Positions 1-6,423 of a DNA stretch of 6,423 nucleotides are shown here, one piece after another (position 1 is the first letter of the stretch; the number at the start of each line of letters is the position of its first letter). The notes below the pieces were generated by a model, which was not told the origin of the DNA, made no database searches, and saw nothing but the letters and a program-made list of their open reading frames with translations. The translations under genes and the position numbers were made by a program. Location of the stretch: contig JAMORD010000109.1 of NCBI GenBank assembly GCA_027063755.1, forward strand, positions 1-6,423. The letters run 5' to 3'. The DNA is from a bacterium. GTDB taxonomy: Bacteria > Coprothermobacterota > Coprothermobacteria > Coprothermobacterales > JAADFF01.

Positions 1-263
1 ACCTTCCACCCTGCAAATGTTTTATTCTCCAGGTATTCCTTACCTGCAGAATACATGATCCATACGAATAAACCTCCAACAACCAGTTCAACAATGGCCA
101 TAATAAGGCCCGTAGTAAAACTACTGCCTCCTCCTGTTGTAGGAAGAAAAGCCGCAAGCATGGAGCCACCAAACAACATCATAAGCGCAGCCAAAACAAC
201 AATTACGGCTCCCACATAAGAACCATAAAGCAAAATTTTAGCACCAACTGTCTTGTTCCACAT
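1..263 (-). CDS. Small integral membrane protein of unknown function, 3' end outside the window
   Basis: The gene starts at ATG 263-261 on the minus strand and runs off the left edge after 87 full codons with no stop. A GGAGGT ribosome binding site lies at 276-271, 7 bases before the ATG, which fixes the start. The protein begins MWNKTVGAKILLYGSYVGAV. It has a long hydrophobic stretch at about residues 10-40, a short polar linker PTTGGGSS at 41-48, and a second hydrophobic helix at about 52-71 that ends in the charged stretch SAGKEYLENK. This looks like a two-helix inner-membrane protein with a short loop between the helices. I do not recognise the family. It begins 36 bases after the stop of the 210-residue gene on the same strand, so the two are probably co-transcribed. 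The base composition is like that of its neighbours. Confidence 0.8.
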   Translation of the reverse strand, partial: MWNKTVGAKILLYGSYVGAVIVVLAALMMLFGGSMLAAFLPTTGGGSSFTTGLIMAIVELVVGGLFVWIMYSAGKEYLENKTFAGWK

Positions 264-299
264 AAATGACACCTCCTTTCAAAAAACAAACCAAACTAT

Positions 300-932
300 C
301 TACTGCTGTGCGAAGGGAACATAGGCAGAGGATACAAGGGAAAGGTCATAGGGGTCCATATCCAGCCTACCGTAAACGCCAACACCTTCATTACGACCAA
401 ACACAACCTCGGTGGCAAAGACGACATCAATCTTGGCATAGGCCTCTTTGATGGAAAACTCTTGAGGAATATACACCTTTACATCACAGAAGCCCTTTCT
501 AATAAATGACGGTATAGGCACAAGGGCCCTTACAATGGCACCTGAGGAACTCTCGGGATCAAGATAGAGTATAGACATCTTTACCCTACCGCATACCACA
601 GGAATGGCAAATGGTTTCATAGCAACACCACCATCAAAGGCATCTTCGGCATATATAAATTCAGAGTCTGGATATACAGTAGCTGTGCCATCGGGGGAAA
701 CATATACTCCCCCAGTGCCAAAGAATACCACACCGGCCGATGGCATAAAGAAAAACTTGGTATCATAATATCCGGGAATAGGTACATCGGTCTTCACTTT
801 AAAATCGTTGTCGGATGTATCAACAACATCGGCCCACGATGAAAAACGGGCAACAGTGTTAACCTCAAGAGAGAGAAGCATCTTAGCCCCCTTATTTACG
901 ACCAAATTCCACGGCTTTGACCTTGCACCCAT
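300..932 (-). CDS. Hypothetical 210-residue soluble protein
   Basis: This is an open frame of 210 codons starting at ATG 932-930, with a GGAGGG ribosome binding site at 946-941 (8-base spacing) and a TAG stop at 302-300. The N-terminus (MGARSKPWNLVVNKG) has no signal peptide, and no membrane helix is visible. The sequence is rich in short runs of V, F, Y and I alternating with G, D and P, for example GVVFFGTGGVYVSPDG at about residues 67-82. This suggests a mostly beta-strand fold. There are only two cysteines, and no catalytic motif that I can name. I do not recognise the family, and a phage-like structural protein is only one of several possibilities. It is the first gene of an apparent minus-strand pair with the two-helix membrane protein, and it is divergent from the chemoreceptor, sharing a 163-base intergenic region with it. 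The ribosome binding site, length and continuous frame make it a real gene; its function is open. Confidence 0.8.
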   Translation of the reverse strand: MGARSKPWNLVVNKGAKMLLSLEVNTVARFSSWADVVDTSDNDFKVKTDVPIPGYYDTKFFFMPSAGVVFFGTGGVYVSPDGTATVYPDSEFIYAEDAFDGGVAMKPFAIPVVCGRVKMSILYLDPESSSGAIVRALVPIPSFIRKGFCDVKVYIPQEFSIKEAYAKIDVVFATEVVFGRNEGVGVYGRLDMDPYDLSLVSSAYVPFAQQ

Positions 933-952
933 TAATATGTCCCTCCTTGCTT

Positions 953-958
953 ATTGTA
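953..958 (-). promoter_or_regulatory. Possible -10 element for the minus-strand hypothetical gene pair
   Basis: On the minus strand the hexamer TACAAT, which matches the sigma-70 -10 consensus at 5 of 6 bases, sits just upstream of the ribosome binding site of the 210-residue gene. Transcription from it would give a leader of only about 14 bases. No good -35 hexamer lies 16-18 bases upstream, so this is a weak call. Confidence 0.22.
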
Positions 959-1024
959 CACCACAAAGACTTATTCCCATCTTCAATAAACATGTGATAA
1001 ACATGAATAGAATTACTCCAAAAC

Positions 1025-1033
1025 TGCTACAAT
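1025..1033 (+). promoter_or_regulatory. Putative extended -10 promoter for the chemoreceptor gene
   Basis: TGC followed by TACAAT forms an extended -10 element (TGN plus 5 of 6 consensus bases) in the intergenic region upstream of the chemoreceptor. Transcription would begin near 1040 and give a leader of roughly 55 bases before the GTG start. The matching -35 position is poor, which is tolerated for extended -10 promoters. No flagellar sigma-28 type element was found in this gap. Confidence 0.35.
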
Positions 1034-1041
1034 AATTTTGA

Positions 1042-2778
<1,737 letters not shown>

Positions 2779-2799
2779 AAATACCATTAGTATCAATAG

Positions 2800-2825
2800 G
2801 CCCCCGCACATGCGGGGGCTTTTTT
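2800..2825 (+). terminator. Rho-independent terminator of the chemoreceptor gene
   Basis: GCCCCCGCA at 2800-2808 pairs perfectly with TGCGGGGGC at 2811-2819 and is followed by six T residues at 2820-2825. In practice the stem would be 8 bp with a 4-base loop. It lies 21 bases after the chemoreceptor stop codon. This is the only strong intrinsic terminator in the window. Confidence 0.93.
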
Positions 2826-2830
2826 CATAG

Positions 2831-3136
2831 ATACATGCACTTCTGCAGGTCGGGGGACAACCTCAGTTTCACGATGACGGCACATTTTTCAAAGTGGTGC
2901 TCTACAAACTGCCGGATACCGCCGGAAAACTGCCGGGTACTGCCGGAAAATCGGCACAAGAGGTACCGGTTCGGCATATAAAAGAACATGGCCATATCAC
3001 ACGAAAAGAGGTAGAAAAACTACTGGGTGTCAAAGAAAGGTGGGCCAGACAGATACTCCACGACATGGTAAAGGCAGGTATATTACAGGCCATAGGTAGA
3101 GGAAAAGGGAGGATATACATACTAAACGGTGGGTGA
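2831..3136 (+). pseudogene. 3' remnant of an AlbA_2/HATPase_c_4 type (RecG-like C-terminus) transcriptional regulator
   Basis: A frame of 101 codons is open from just after TAG at 2828-2830 to TGA at 3134-3136. Its first part contains GGQPQFHDDGTFFKVVLYK. This resembles the end of the HATPase_c_4 domain in predicted regulators of the AlbA_2/RecG C-terminal type, where a pattern like G-x-P-x-F-x-x-D-G-x-F-x-V-x-L-Y is usual. A heptad-repeat linker (KLPDTAG, KLPGTAG) follows. Then comes a winged helix-turn-helix, HITRKEVEKLLGVKERWARQ and onward, ending GRGKGRIYIL. Intact members of this family are several hundred residues long, so the AlbA_2 domain and most of the ATPase-like domain are missing. 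The frame begins against the chemoreceptor terminator. The first possible start (GTG 2894) has no ribosome binding site and would cut into the domain. I read it as a truncated, dead gene. A small surviving DNA-binding protein is less likely. The family assignment rests on remembered motif patterns. Confidence 0.68.
2906..2947 (+). repeat. Two tandem 21-bp units in the linker of the regulator remnant
   Basis: Units at 2906-2926 and 2927-2947 differ at two positions, and each encodes KLP(D/G)TAG. A degenerate third copy begins AAATCGGCA. Short repeated linkers of this kind are common between the ATPase-like and winged-helix domains of this regulator family, so this supports a coding origin. Confidence 0.75.
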
Positions 3137-3338
3137 TGCCCCGTATATAGATTGCCGGCCCCGCCACATCGTGCCGGTAAAAAGTCCTCTTATAACAGTG
3201 AAAACACTTACTGGGTGTATAGGGTATATTAATAACAACCAACCCTTAAGACTTATCTGCAATGGATAAACTATGTAAGACCTAAGGCCATACACCTAAA
3301 AATGATGAGAGGAAATTTTCACCCGCTATGTGTAATAA

Positions 3339-3352
3339 ATAAGGATCCTTAT
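3339..3352. repeat. 14-bp perfect palindrome
   Basis: ATAAGGATCCTTAT reads the same on both strands. It lies in the non-coding gap, about 140 bases from the nearest gene end, with no gene start beside it. A 14-bp palindrome in A/T-rich sequence can arise by chance. Confidence 0.5.
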
Positions 3353-3419
3353 AAATCATACATGCAATATTTATAGCTCCAAGTAGACAAAGATGTATTA
3401 GAGATTAATTAGAAACTCC

Positions 3420-3447
3420 ATAATCTATCATATAGGAAGGTTGTCAA
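3420..3447 (-). promoter_or_regulatory. Possible minus-strand promoter with no gene behind it
   Basis: On the minus strand a consensus TTGACA (3447-3442) is followed after 16 bases by GATTAT (3425-3420), which matches the -10 consensus at 4 of 6 bases. It points away from the four-helix membrane gene into the non-coding gap, towards the 3' end of the regulator remnant. It could drive a small untranslated RNA or be chance. Confidence 0.2.
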
Positions 3448-3492
3448 GAAAAAAGCTATACACAAAGGAGCAGACAAGATAACATTTTCCTA

Positions 3493-3882
3493 CTACTTTA
3501 TCTTCAATTTAGGCTTTGTCATAGCCCAGTCGGGATGCTTAGCCCCGTATATGGCTGAAAACGATATGATAAGCATGAGTATGCGAAAGACATCATCGGT
3601 AACAACAAATATATCAAGAAACGCCAAGATAGAGAGCACCCAGTATCCCGCAGATATGAACTTTTTTTCCCTTACACCAAGACCTTCCATAACAATATTC
3701 CACAGGAGAAACGGTATTGTCAGCATAAACATACCATCGTGGAGATATCCAAAGTTTTTCTGAAGATAACCCTGCACGGCAACAGCGGCCCCAAAGGGTA
3801 TCATCAGCACAAGCATATACGTTATAATCCTCTTCAACCACACTGTTAACTTCGTATCGGCCCCCGTTTTACAAGTCTTCAC
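3493..3882 (-). CDS. Four-helix integral membrane protein of unknown function
   Basis: The 129-codon frame starts at GTG 3882-3880, with a GGAGGT ribosome binding site at 3894-3889 (6-base spacing), and ends with TAG at 3495-3493. Four hydrophobic helices are visible at about residues 18-38, 50-68, 78-95 and 97-113. The N-terminus (KTCKTGADTKLTVWLKR), the 69-77 loop with REKK, and the C-terminus (KHPDWAMTKPKLKIK) are all basic. By the positive-inside rule both ends face the cytoplasm. A GATAAT -10-like hexamer at 3908-3903 sits just upstream, without a convincing -35. I do not recognise the family, and no motif points to an activity. The gene stands alone, with non-coding gaps of more than 350 bases on both sides, so context gives no hint. 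Confidence 0.82.
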   Translation of the reverse strand: MKTCKTGADTKLTVWLKRIITYMLVLMIPFGAAVAVQGYLQKNFGYLHDGMFMLTIPFLLWNIVMEGLGVREKKFISAGYWVLSILAFLDIFVVTDDVFRILMLIISFSAIYGAKHPDWAMTKPKLKIK

Positions 3883-3938
3883 TTTACCACCTCCATAGGT
3901 GTATTATCTCATATGACAGCACCCCACATAATCCACCG

Positions 3939-3959
3939 AAAAAAAATGCCCCAATGGGC
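3939..3959 (-). terminator. Weak terminator-like hairpin downstream of the symporter-racemase pair
   Basis: On the minus strand GCCC-ATTG-GGGC is followed by ATTTTTTTT. The T-tract is good but the stem is only 4 bp. It lies about 360 bases after the racemase stop and about 60 bases before the start of the four-helix membrane gene, a sensible place to separate the two transcripts. Confidence 0.27.
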
Positions 3960-4197
3960 TGCGAAGGTGCAAGCAGACATGGACATTTCTATCTACTATC
4001 ATCGGGGCCACATGTAGAACATACACCACTGATGAGCTCAAAGGCAAGATTCCAAACTCTAACATCTATTGGTCGCCTGTTATCAATACCATATTGGAAA
4101 GATTATGTAAAAGGATTTCACACGGAAATATATGCCAAGCAAGCAATACACATTCCTATTTCTATATTTTCTGCATGCAAAGCCGTCAATAGAGATC

Positions 4198-4264
4198 TGT
4201 TATAAACATCACACAGCCACACTTGGAAAGATTCATGTCCTCGTAGGAGAGTTTGTTATAAACA
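4198..4264. repeat. Two copies of TGTTATAAACA, 56 bp apart
   Basis: Identical 11-mers lie at 4198-4208 and 4254-4264, each with a small dyad (TGTT-N3-AACA). A partial copy (TATAAAC) follows at 4281-4287. They lie downstream of the racemase and upstream of nothing on the plus strand, so a regulatory role is doubtful. Confidence 0.4.
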
Positions 4265-4320
4265 CGAAACAAAAGAAACCTATAAACAACTTTAGCACAC
4301 CGAGGCAATACCCACTTTTC

Positions 4321-5019
4321 CTACATATCCTTTAGGCCATAAGCCTCCCTGACAATACCCTTTGCCAGCGCTAGTGTGGCATCAATAAGGGGCAATGGGC
4401 TTCTTATCTTATCCTTCACAAGGGGTATCTCCGTACATGCCATGATAAGGGCTGCCGCCCCCTTGTCTACCATGTGGTCTATAACACGCTGAATAAGTAT
4501 AGCCGGTCTACCATACACACCAGATTTTATGGTATAAATAGCATCCATAAGCATGGTGAGATATCGCTCATCGGGATATATAACATCATATCCAAAGCCC
4601 TCGTATATACGCCCCTTCACCGTACCTACTGTTCCTAGCACACCAACAGGTCCTTTGACTCCATGGGAAGCAACCTTTCGCATGGACTCTCTGGCAATAT
4701 GAAGCATATACACACCTGTCTCTTTGACAATATCCTCATAAAAATAGTGGGCCGTGTTGCACGACATGGCGAAGATCTCGGCACCGGCTCCCTTTAATCT
4801 CAAAACCGATTCTATAAGGTAAGGGAGGGGATTTTCTCCCCTCCCCAAGATGTAGGCCGACCTGTCGGGTATCTGGCTGTAGTTGTCAAGAATGACATGG
4901 AGATGTTCCTGATCTCTCTTTGCCGGTGAAAGCTTTATAACCTTATACACAAGGTCTACACCGGCCTCAGGCCCCATGCCACCGATAATACCTACAACCT
5001 TACTCGGCATAGTAGACAT
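4321..5019 (-). CDS. Aspartate/glutamate racemase family protein
   Basis: This is a PLP-independent racemase of the Asp/Glu/hydantoin racemase superfamily, which interconverts L- and D-amino acids in the cytoplasm by a two-cysteine acid/base mechanism. From ATG 5019 the protein has 232 residues, the usual length for aspartate racemases. It shows GGMGPEA at 13-19, IPDR at 50-53, the first catalytic cysteine in CNTAH at 87-91, and the second (C195) in ACTEIPL. Both cysteines are therefore present. The start is uncertain. ATG 5019 has an AGGGAG site 12 bases upstream; ATG 5010 is equally close to the family N-terminus; GTG 5061 would add 14 residues before the usual beginning. The gene overlaps the symporter stop by 20 bases (11 from ATG 5010), which suggests translational coupling. 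With an acidic amino acid transporter upstream, aspartate or glutamate is the likely substrate. Related enzymes can have broader specificity, so the exact substrate is inferred. Confidence 0.92.
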   Translation of the reverse strand: MSTMPSKVVGIIGGMGPEAGVDLVYKVIKLSPAKRDQEHLHVILDNYSQIPDRSAYILGRGENPLPYLIESVLRLKGAGAEIFAMSCNTAHYFYEDIVKETGVYMLHIARESMRKVASHGVKGPVGVLGTVGTVKGRIYEGFGYDVIYPDERYLTMLMDAIYTIKSGVYGRPAILIQRVIDHMVDKGAAALIMACTEIPLVKDKIRSPLPLIDATLALAKGIVREAYGLKDM

Positions 5020-6229
5020 TCTCGTCAAGCTCTCCCTCACTCTTGGCAATATAAGTTGCACCTGTCAGGTCACCGGTAACATTGAGGGCTGTTCTTGCCA
5101 TGTCAAGGAATACATCAATACCGGCAATGAGGGCCACACCCTCAATAGGCAGTCCTATAGACTGTGTCACCAGTGTTAGCATGATAAGGCCGGCACCGGG
5201 CACACCGGCTGTACCTATAGATGCCAATGTTGCAGTGACAACAACCATAATCTGCTGGGACAGTGTTAGATGCATACCGTAAACTTGGGCAATAAACAGT
5301 GCGGCAACACCCTGATAAAGTGCCGTTCCGTCCATGTTTATGGTTGCACCAAGAGGCAGCACAAACGAGGCTATAGGCTCGGAAACGCCCAGTTTCTCCT
5401 TTGCAACCCTCATGGTTACAGGCAATGTTGCACTACTACTTCTTGTAACAAATGCCGTAAATGTGGCCTCAAAGGCTTTCTTGAAGAATACCCATGGGTT
5501 GAGTCGGGCAAGCAGAGACAGTACACCGGTGTATGTGATAAGTGCATGAAGAATAACACCGATGTAAACACCAAGAATGACCTTGGTGTAAGGCAAAAGA
5601 ATAGATAGTCCCTTTTCTCCTACAACCTTGGCAATAAGACCAAATACACCAAATGGTGCCCACCACATGACAATGGCCGTCAGCTTATACATCGTTTCGG
5701 CTACACTATCCATGACATTAAGTACAAGCTTCCCCTTCTGTCCGGCCATTAACGCTGCCACACCAAAGAACAGTGCAAACACAATGATTTGAAGCATGGC
5801 ACCATTGGCAAGAGAGGCTATAGGATTCTTTGGGAAGATATTTAAGAACACCTGATAAAGAGAAGGGGCCTCTTTACCAGTAAACTCCAGGCCTTCGCCA
5901 AGTTGCATACCGGCACCAACTTTCATAAGATTACCGAGAATAAGACCAATGGTGACGGCAAAGGCTGTTGTAAGGAGATAGTAGAGAATGGTCTTAAGAC
6001 CAACCCTACCAAGTTTTGCCGGATCGCCAATAGATGCTACACCAACAACAATACTGGAGAACACCAGTGGAACAATAAGCATCTTCAAAAGTCTAATGAA
6101 GACATCGCCCATCCAGGCAACCCAAATGACATGGTCTTTACCCAAGATAAGACCGGCAACAATACCGAGGGCAAAGCCTACGAGAATCCAGACAAGTAGT
6201 TTCTGAGAAGAGCCCTTTTTCTGAGCCAT
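5000..6229 (-). CDS. Cation-coupled acidic amino acid symporter (DAACS/GltPh family)
   Basis: This inner-membrane symporter takes up dicarboxylic amino acids with Na+ or H+. From ATG 6229 it has 409 residues, normal for the family. It shows the HP1 motif with SSSATLPVTM at 264-273, NMDGT at 298-302, the HP2 segment ASIGTAGVPGAG at 336-347, and the substrate-site stretch DMARTALNVTGD at 376-387. By alignment in my head with archaeal GltPh, D376, R379, T380, N383 and D387 match D394, R397, T398, N401 and D405. The Asp binds the substrate amino group and the Arg its side-chain carboxylate, which favours aspartate or glutamate over neutral amino acids or C4-dicarboxylates. The start is chosen from the GGAGGT site 6 bases before ATG; the in-frame GTG at 6244 lies inside that region. 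It is the first gene of an overlapping pair with the racemase. Whether the driving ion is sodium or protons cannot be settled from sequence alone. Confidence 0.96.
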   Translation of the reverse strand: MAQKKGSSQKLLVWILVGFALGIVAGLILGKDHVIWVAWMGDVFIRLLKMLIVPLVFSSIVVGVASIGDPAKLGRVGLKTILYYLLTTAFAVTIGLILGNLMKVGAGMQLGEGLEFTGKEAPSLYQVFLNIFPKNPIASLANGAMLQIIVFALFFGVAALMAGQKGKLVLNVMDSVAETMYKLTAIVMWWAPFGVFGLIAKVVGEKGLSILLPYTKVILGVYIGVILHALITYTGVLSLLARLNPWVFFKKAFEATFTAFVTRSSSATLPVTMRVAKEKLGVSEPIASFVLPLGATINMDGTALYQGVAALFIAQVYGMHLTLSQQIMVVVTATLASIGTAGVPGAGLIMLTLVTQSIGLPIEGVALIAGIDVFLDMARTALNVTGDLTGATYIAKSEGELDENVYYAE

Positions 6230-6235
6230 ATTATC

Positions 6236-6241
6236 ACCTCC
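6236..6241 (-). promoter_or_regulatory. Ribosome binding site that decides the symporter start
   Basis: On the minus strand GGAGGT at 6241-6236 stands 6 bases before ATG 6229-6227. The alternative in-frame GTG at 6244 overlaps this site, so it would leave no room for ribosome binding. The protein should begin MAQKKGSSQK. Confidence 0.88.
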
Positions 6242-6336
6242 CACTTAATATTAAAACATATTTATTCTCAAAATAGTGTTTTTTATTCCCTACGGTGCAT
6301 GAAAGAAACATATAGGCTGAGGATTAATGGTACACC

Positions 6337-6361
6337 CATAGAATAGATATACAATTCTATG
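6337..6361. promoter_or_regulatory. Perfect 8-bp inverted repeat upstream of the symporter, possible operator
   Basis: CATAGAAT at 6337-6344 and ATTCTATG at 6354-6361 are exact reverse complements separated by 9 bases. The centre-to-centre distance of about 17 bases is suitable for a dimeric repressor or activator. The repeat lies about 108 bases upstream of the symporter ATG in a gap with no coding frame. No clear -35/-10 pair was found between the repeat and the gene. A hairpin role is also possible. Confidence 0.4.
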
Positions 6362-6423
6362 CCCGAAACCCACCACGCATACACCAGTATGATTTATCAA
6401 TATCAGAACACTCTTGATAGAAA

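Larger units (their letters stand above)
3137..3492. other. Non-coding gap between the regulator remnant and the four-helix membrane protein
   Basis: No reading frame with a ribosome binding site is seen on either strand. The sequence turns A/T-rich after about 3180. It holds a perfect 14-bp palindrome at 3339-3352 and a 7-bp inverted repeat, TATAAAT at 3350-3356 with ATTTATA at 3369-3375. There is also an imperfect stem (3245-3256 with 3275-3286, two mismatches). In the frame of the remnant, the sequence after its TGA stays open to TAA at 3230-3232, but that peptide resembles nothing. The gap is most simply decayed sequence downstream of a dead gene. Confidence 0.6.
3883..4320. other. Non-coding gap between the four-helix membrane gene and the racemase gene
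   Basis: The stretch contains overlapping open frames of up to 83 codons, notably ATG 3954 to 4205, but none has a ribosome binding site or a recognisable product. Apart from a weak terminator-like hairpin at 3939-3959 and short repeats near 4198-4264, no structure stands out. An 11-bp direct repeat, TTGGAAAGATT, is found at 4094-4104 and 4223-4233. It may hold the untranslated tail of the racemase transcript or a decayed gene. Confidence 0.55.

Noticed and set aside
2894-3136. Functional 80-residue winged-helix protein starting at GTG 2894
   Set aside because: No ribosome binding site precedes the GTG, and the similarity to the regulator family continues upstream of it to 2831, so a truncated gene explains the frame better.
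3138-3552. 11-bp repeat GCCCCGTATAT at 3138-3148 and 3542-3552
   Set aside because: One copy lies inside the four-helix membrane gene and no flanking similarity extends it, so chance is sufficient.
3954-4205. Plus-strand open frame of 83 codons in the gap before the racemase
   Set aside because: There is no ribosome binding site, two other overlapping frames are also partly open, and the translation resembles nothing I know.
5270-5608. Plus-strand frames opposite the symporter, of up to 112 codons
   Set aside because: They are antisense to a conserved transporter, and their composition is rich in C, N and R as expected from a shadow frame.

Overview
The window reads as ordinary bacterial chromosome of moderate GC content, with A/T-rich gaps between genes. 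Genes have strong GGAGG-type ribosome binding sites, and two of the supported starts are GTG. The chemoreceptor has a PilJ-type sensor domain, and the other recognised genes are an acidic amino acid transporter and an aspartate racemase. Together these suggest a free-living, motile or surface-associated bacterium that uses amino acids. The lineage cannot be fixed from this sequence; an anaerobe of the Deferribacterota, Thermodesulfobacteriota or Synergistota kind is only a guess. No rRNA, tRNA, CRISPR array or intact mobile element was seen.

Layout, left to right. (1) Positions 932-1, minus strand: two genes of unknown function in apparent operon order, a 210-residue soluble protein and then a small two-helix membrane protein cut by the window edge. 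(2) Positions 1096-2778, plus strand: a complete methyl-accepting chemotaxis protein with a PilJ-like periplasmic domain, transcribed divergently from (1) and ending in a textbook hairpin terminator. (3) Positions 2831-3136: directly after that terminator, the 3' remnant of a predicted transcriptional regulator of the AlbA_2/HATPase_c_4 (RecG-like C-terminus) type, without its front end. (4) A non-coding gap of about 360 bases. (5) Positions 3882-3493, minus strand: a four-helix membrane protein of unknown function. (6) A second non-coding gap of about 440 bases. (7) Positions 6229-4321, minus strand: an overlapping pair, a dicarboxylate/amino acid:cation symporter followed by an aspartate/glutamate racemase family enzyme. 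(8) An A/T-rich upstream region with a perfect 8-bp inverted repeat, a possible operator.

The clearest joint function is in (7). The transporter keeps the residues that bind acidic amino acids in the GltPh family, and the racemase keeps both catalytic cysteines. Their reading frames overlap, so uptake and L/D interconversion of aspartate or glutamate are probably expressed together. The chemoreceptor could sense a small ligand, but nothing here ties it to the transporter.

I did not find convincing evidence of a new multi-gene system. The items most worth a second look are the regulator remnant, the coupled transporter-racemase pair and the unrecognised genes at the left edge.
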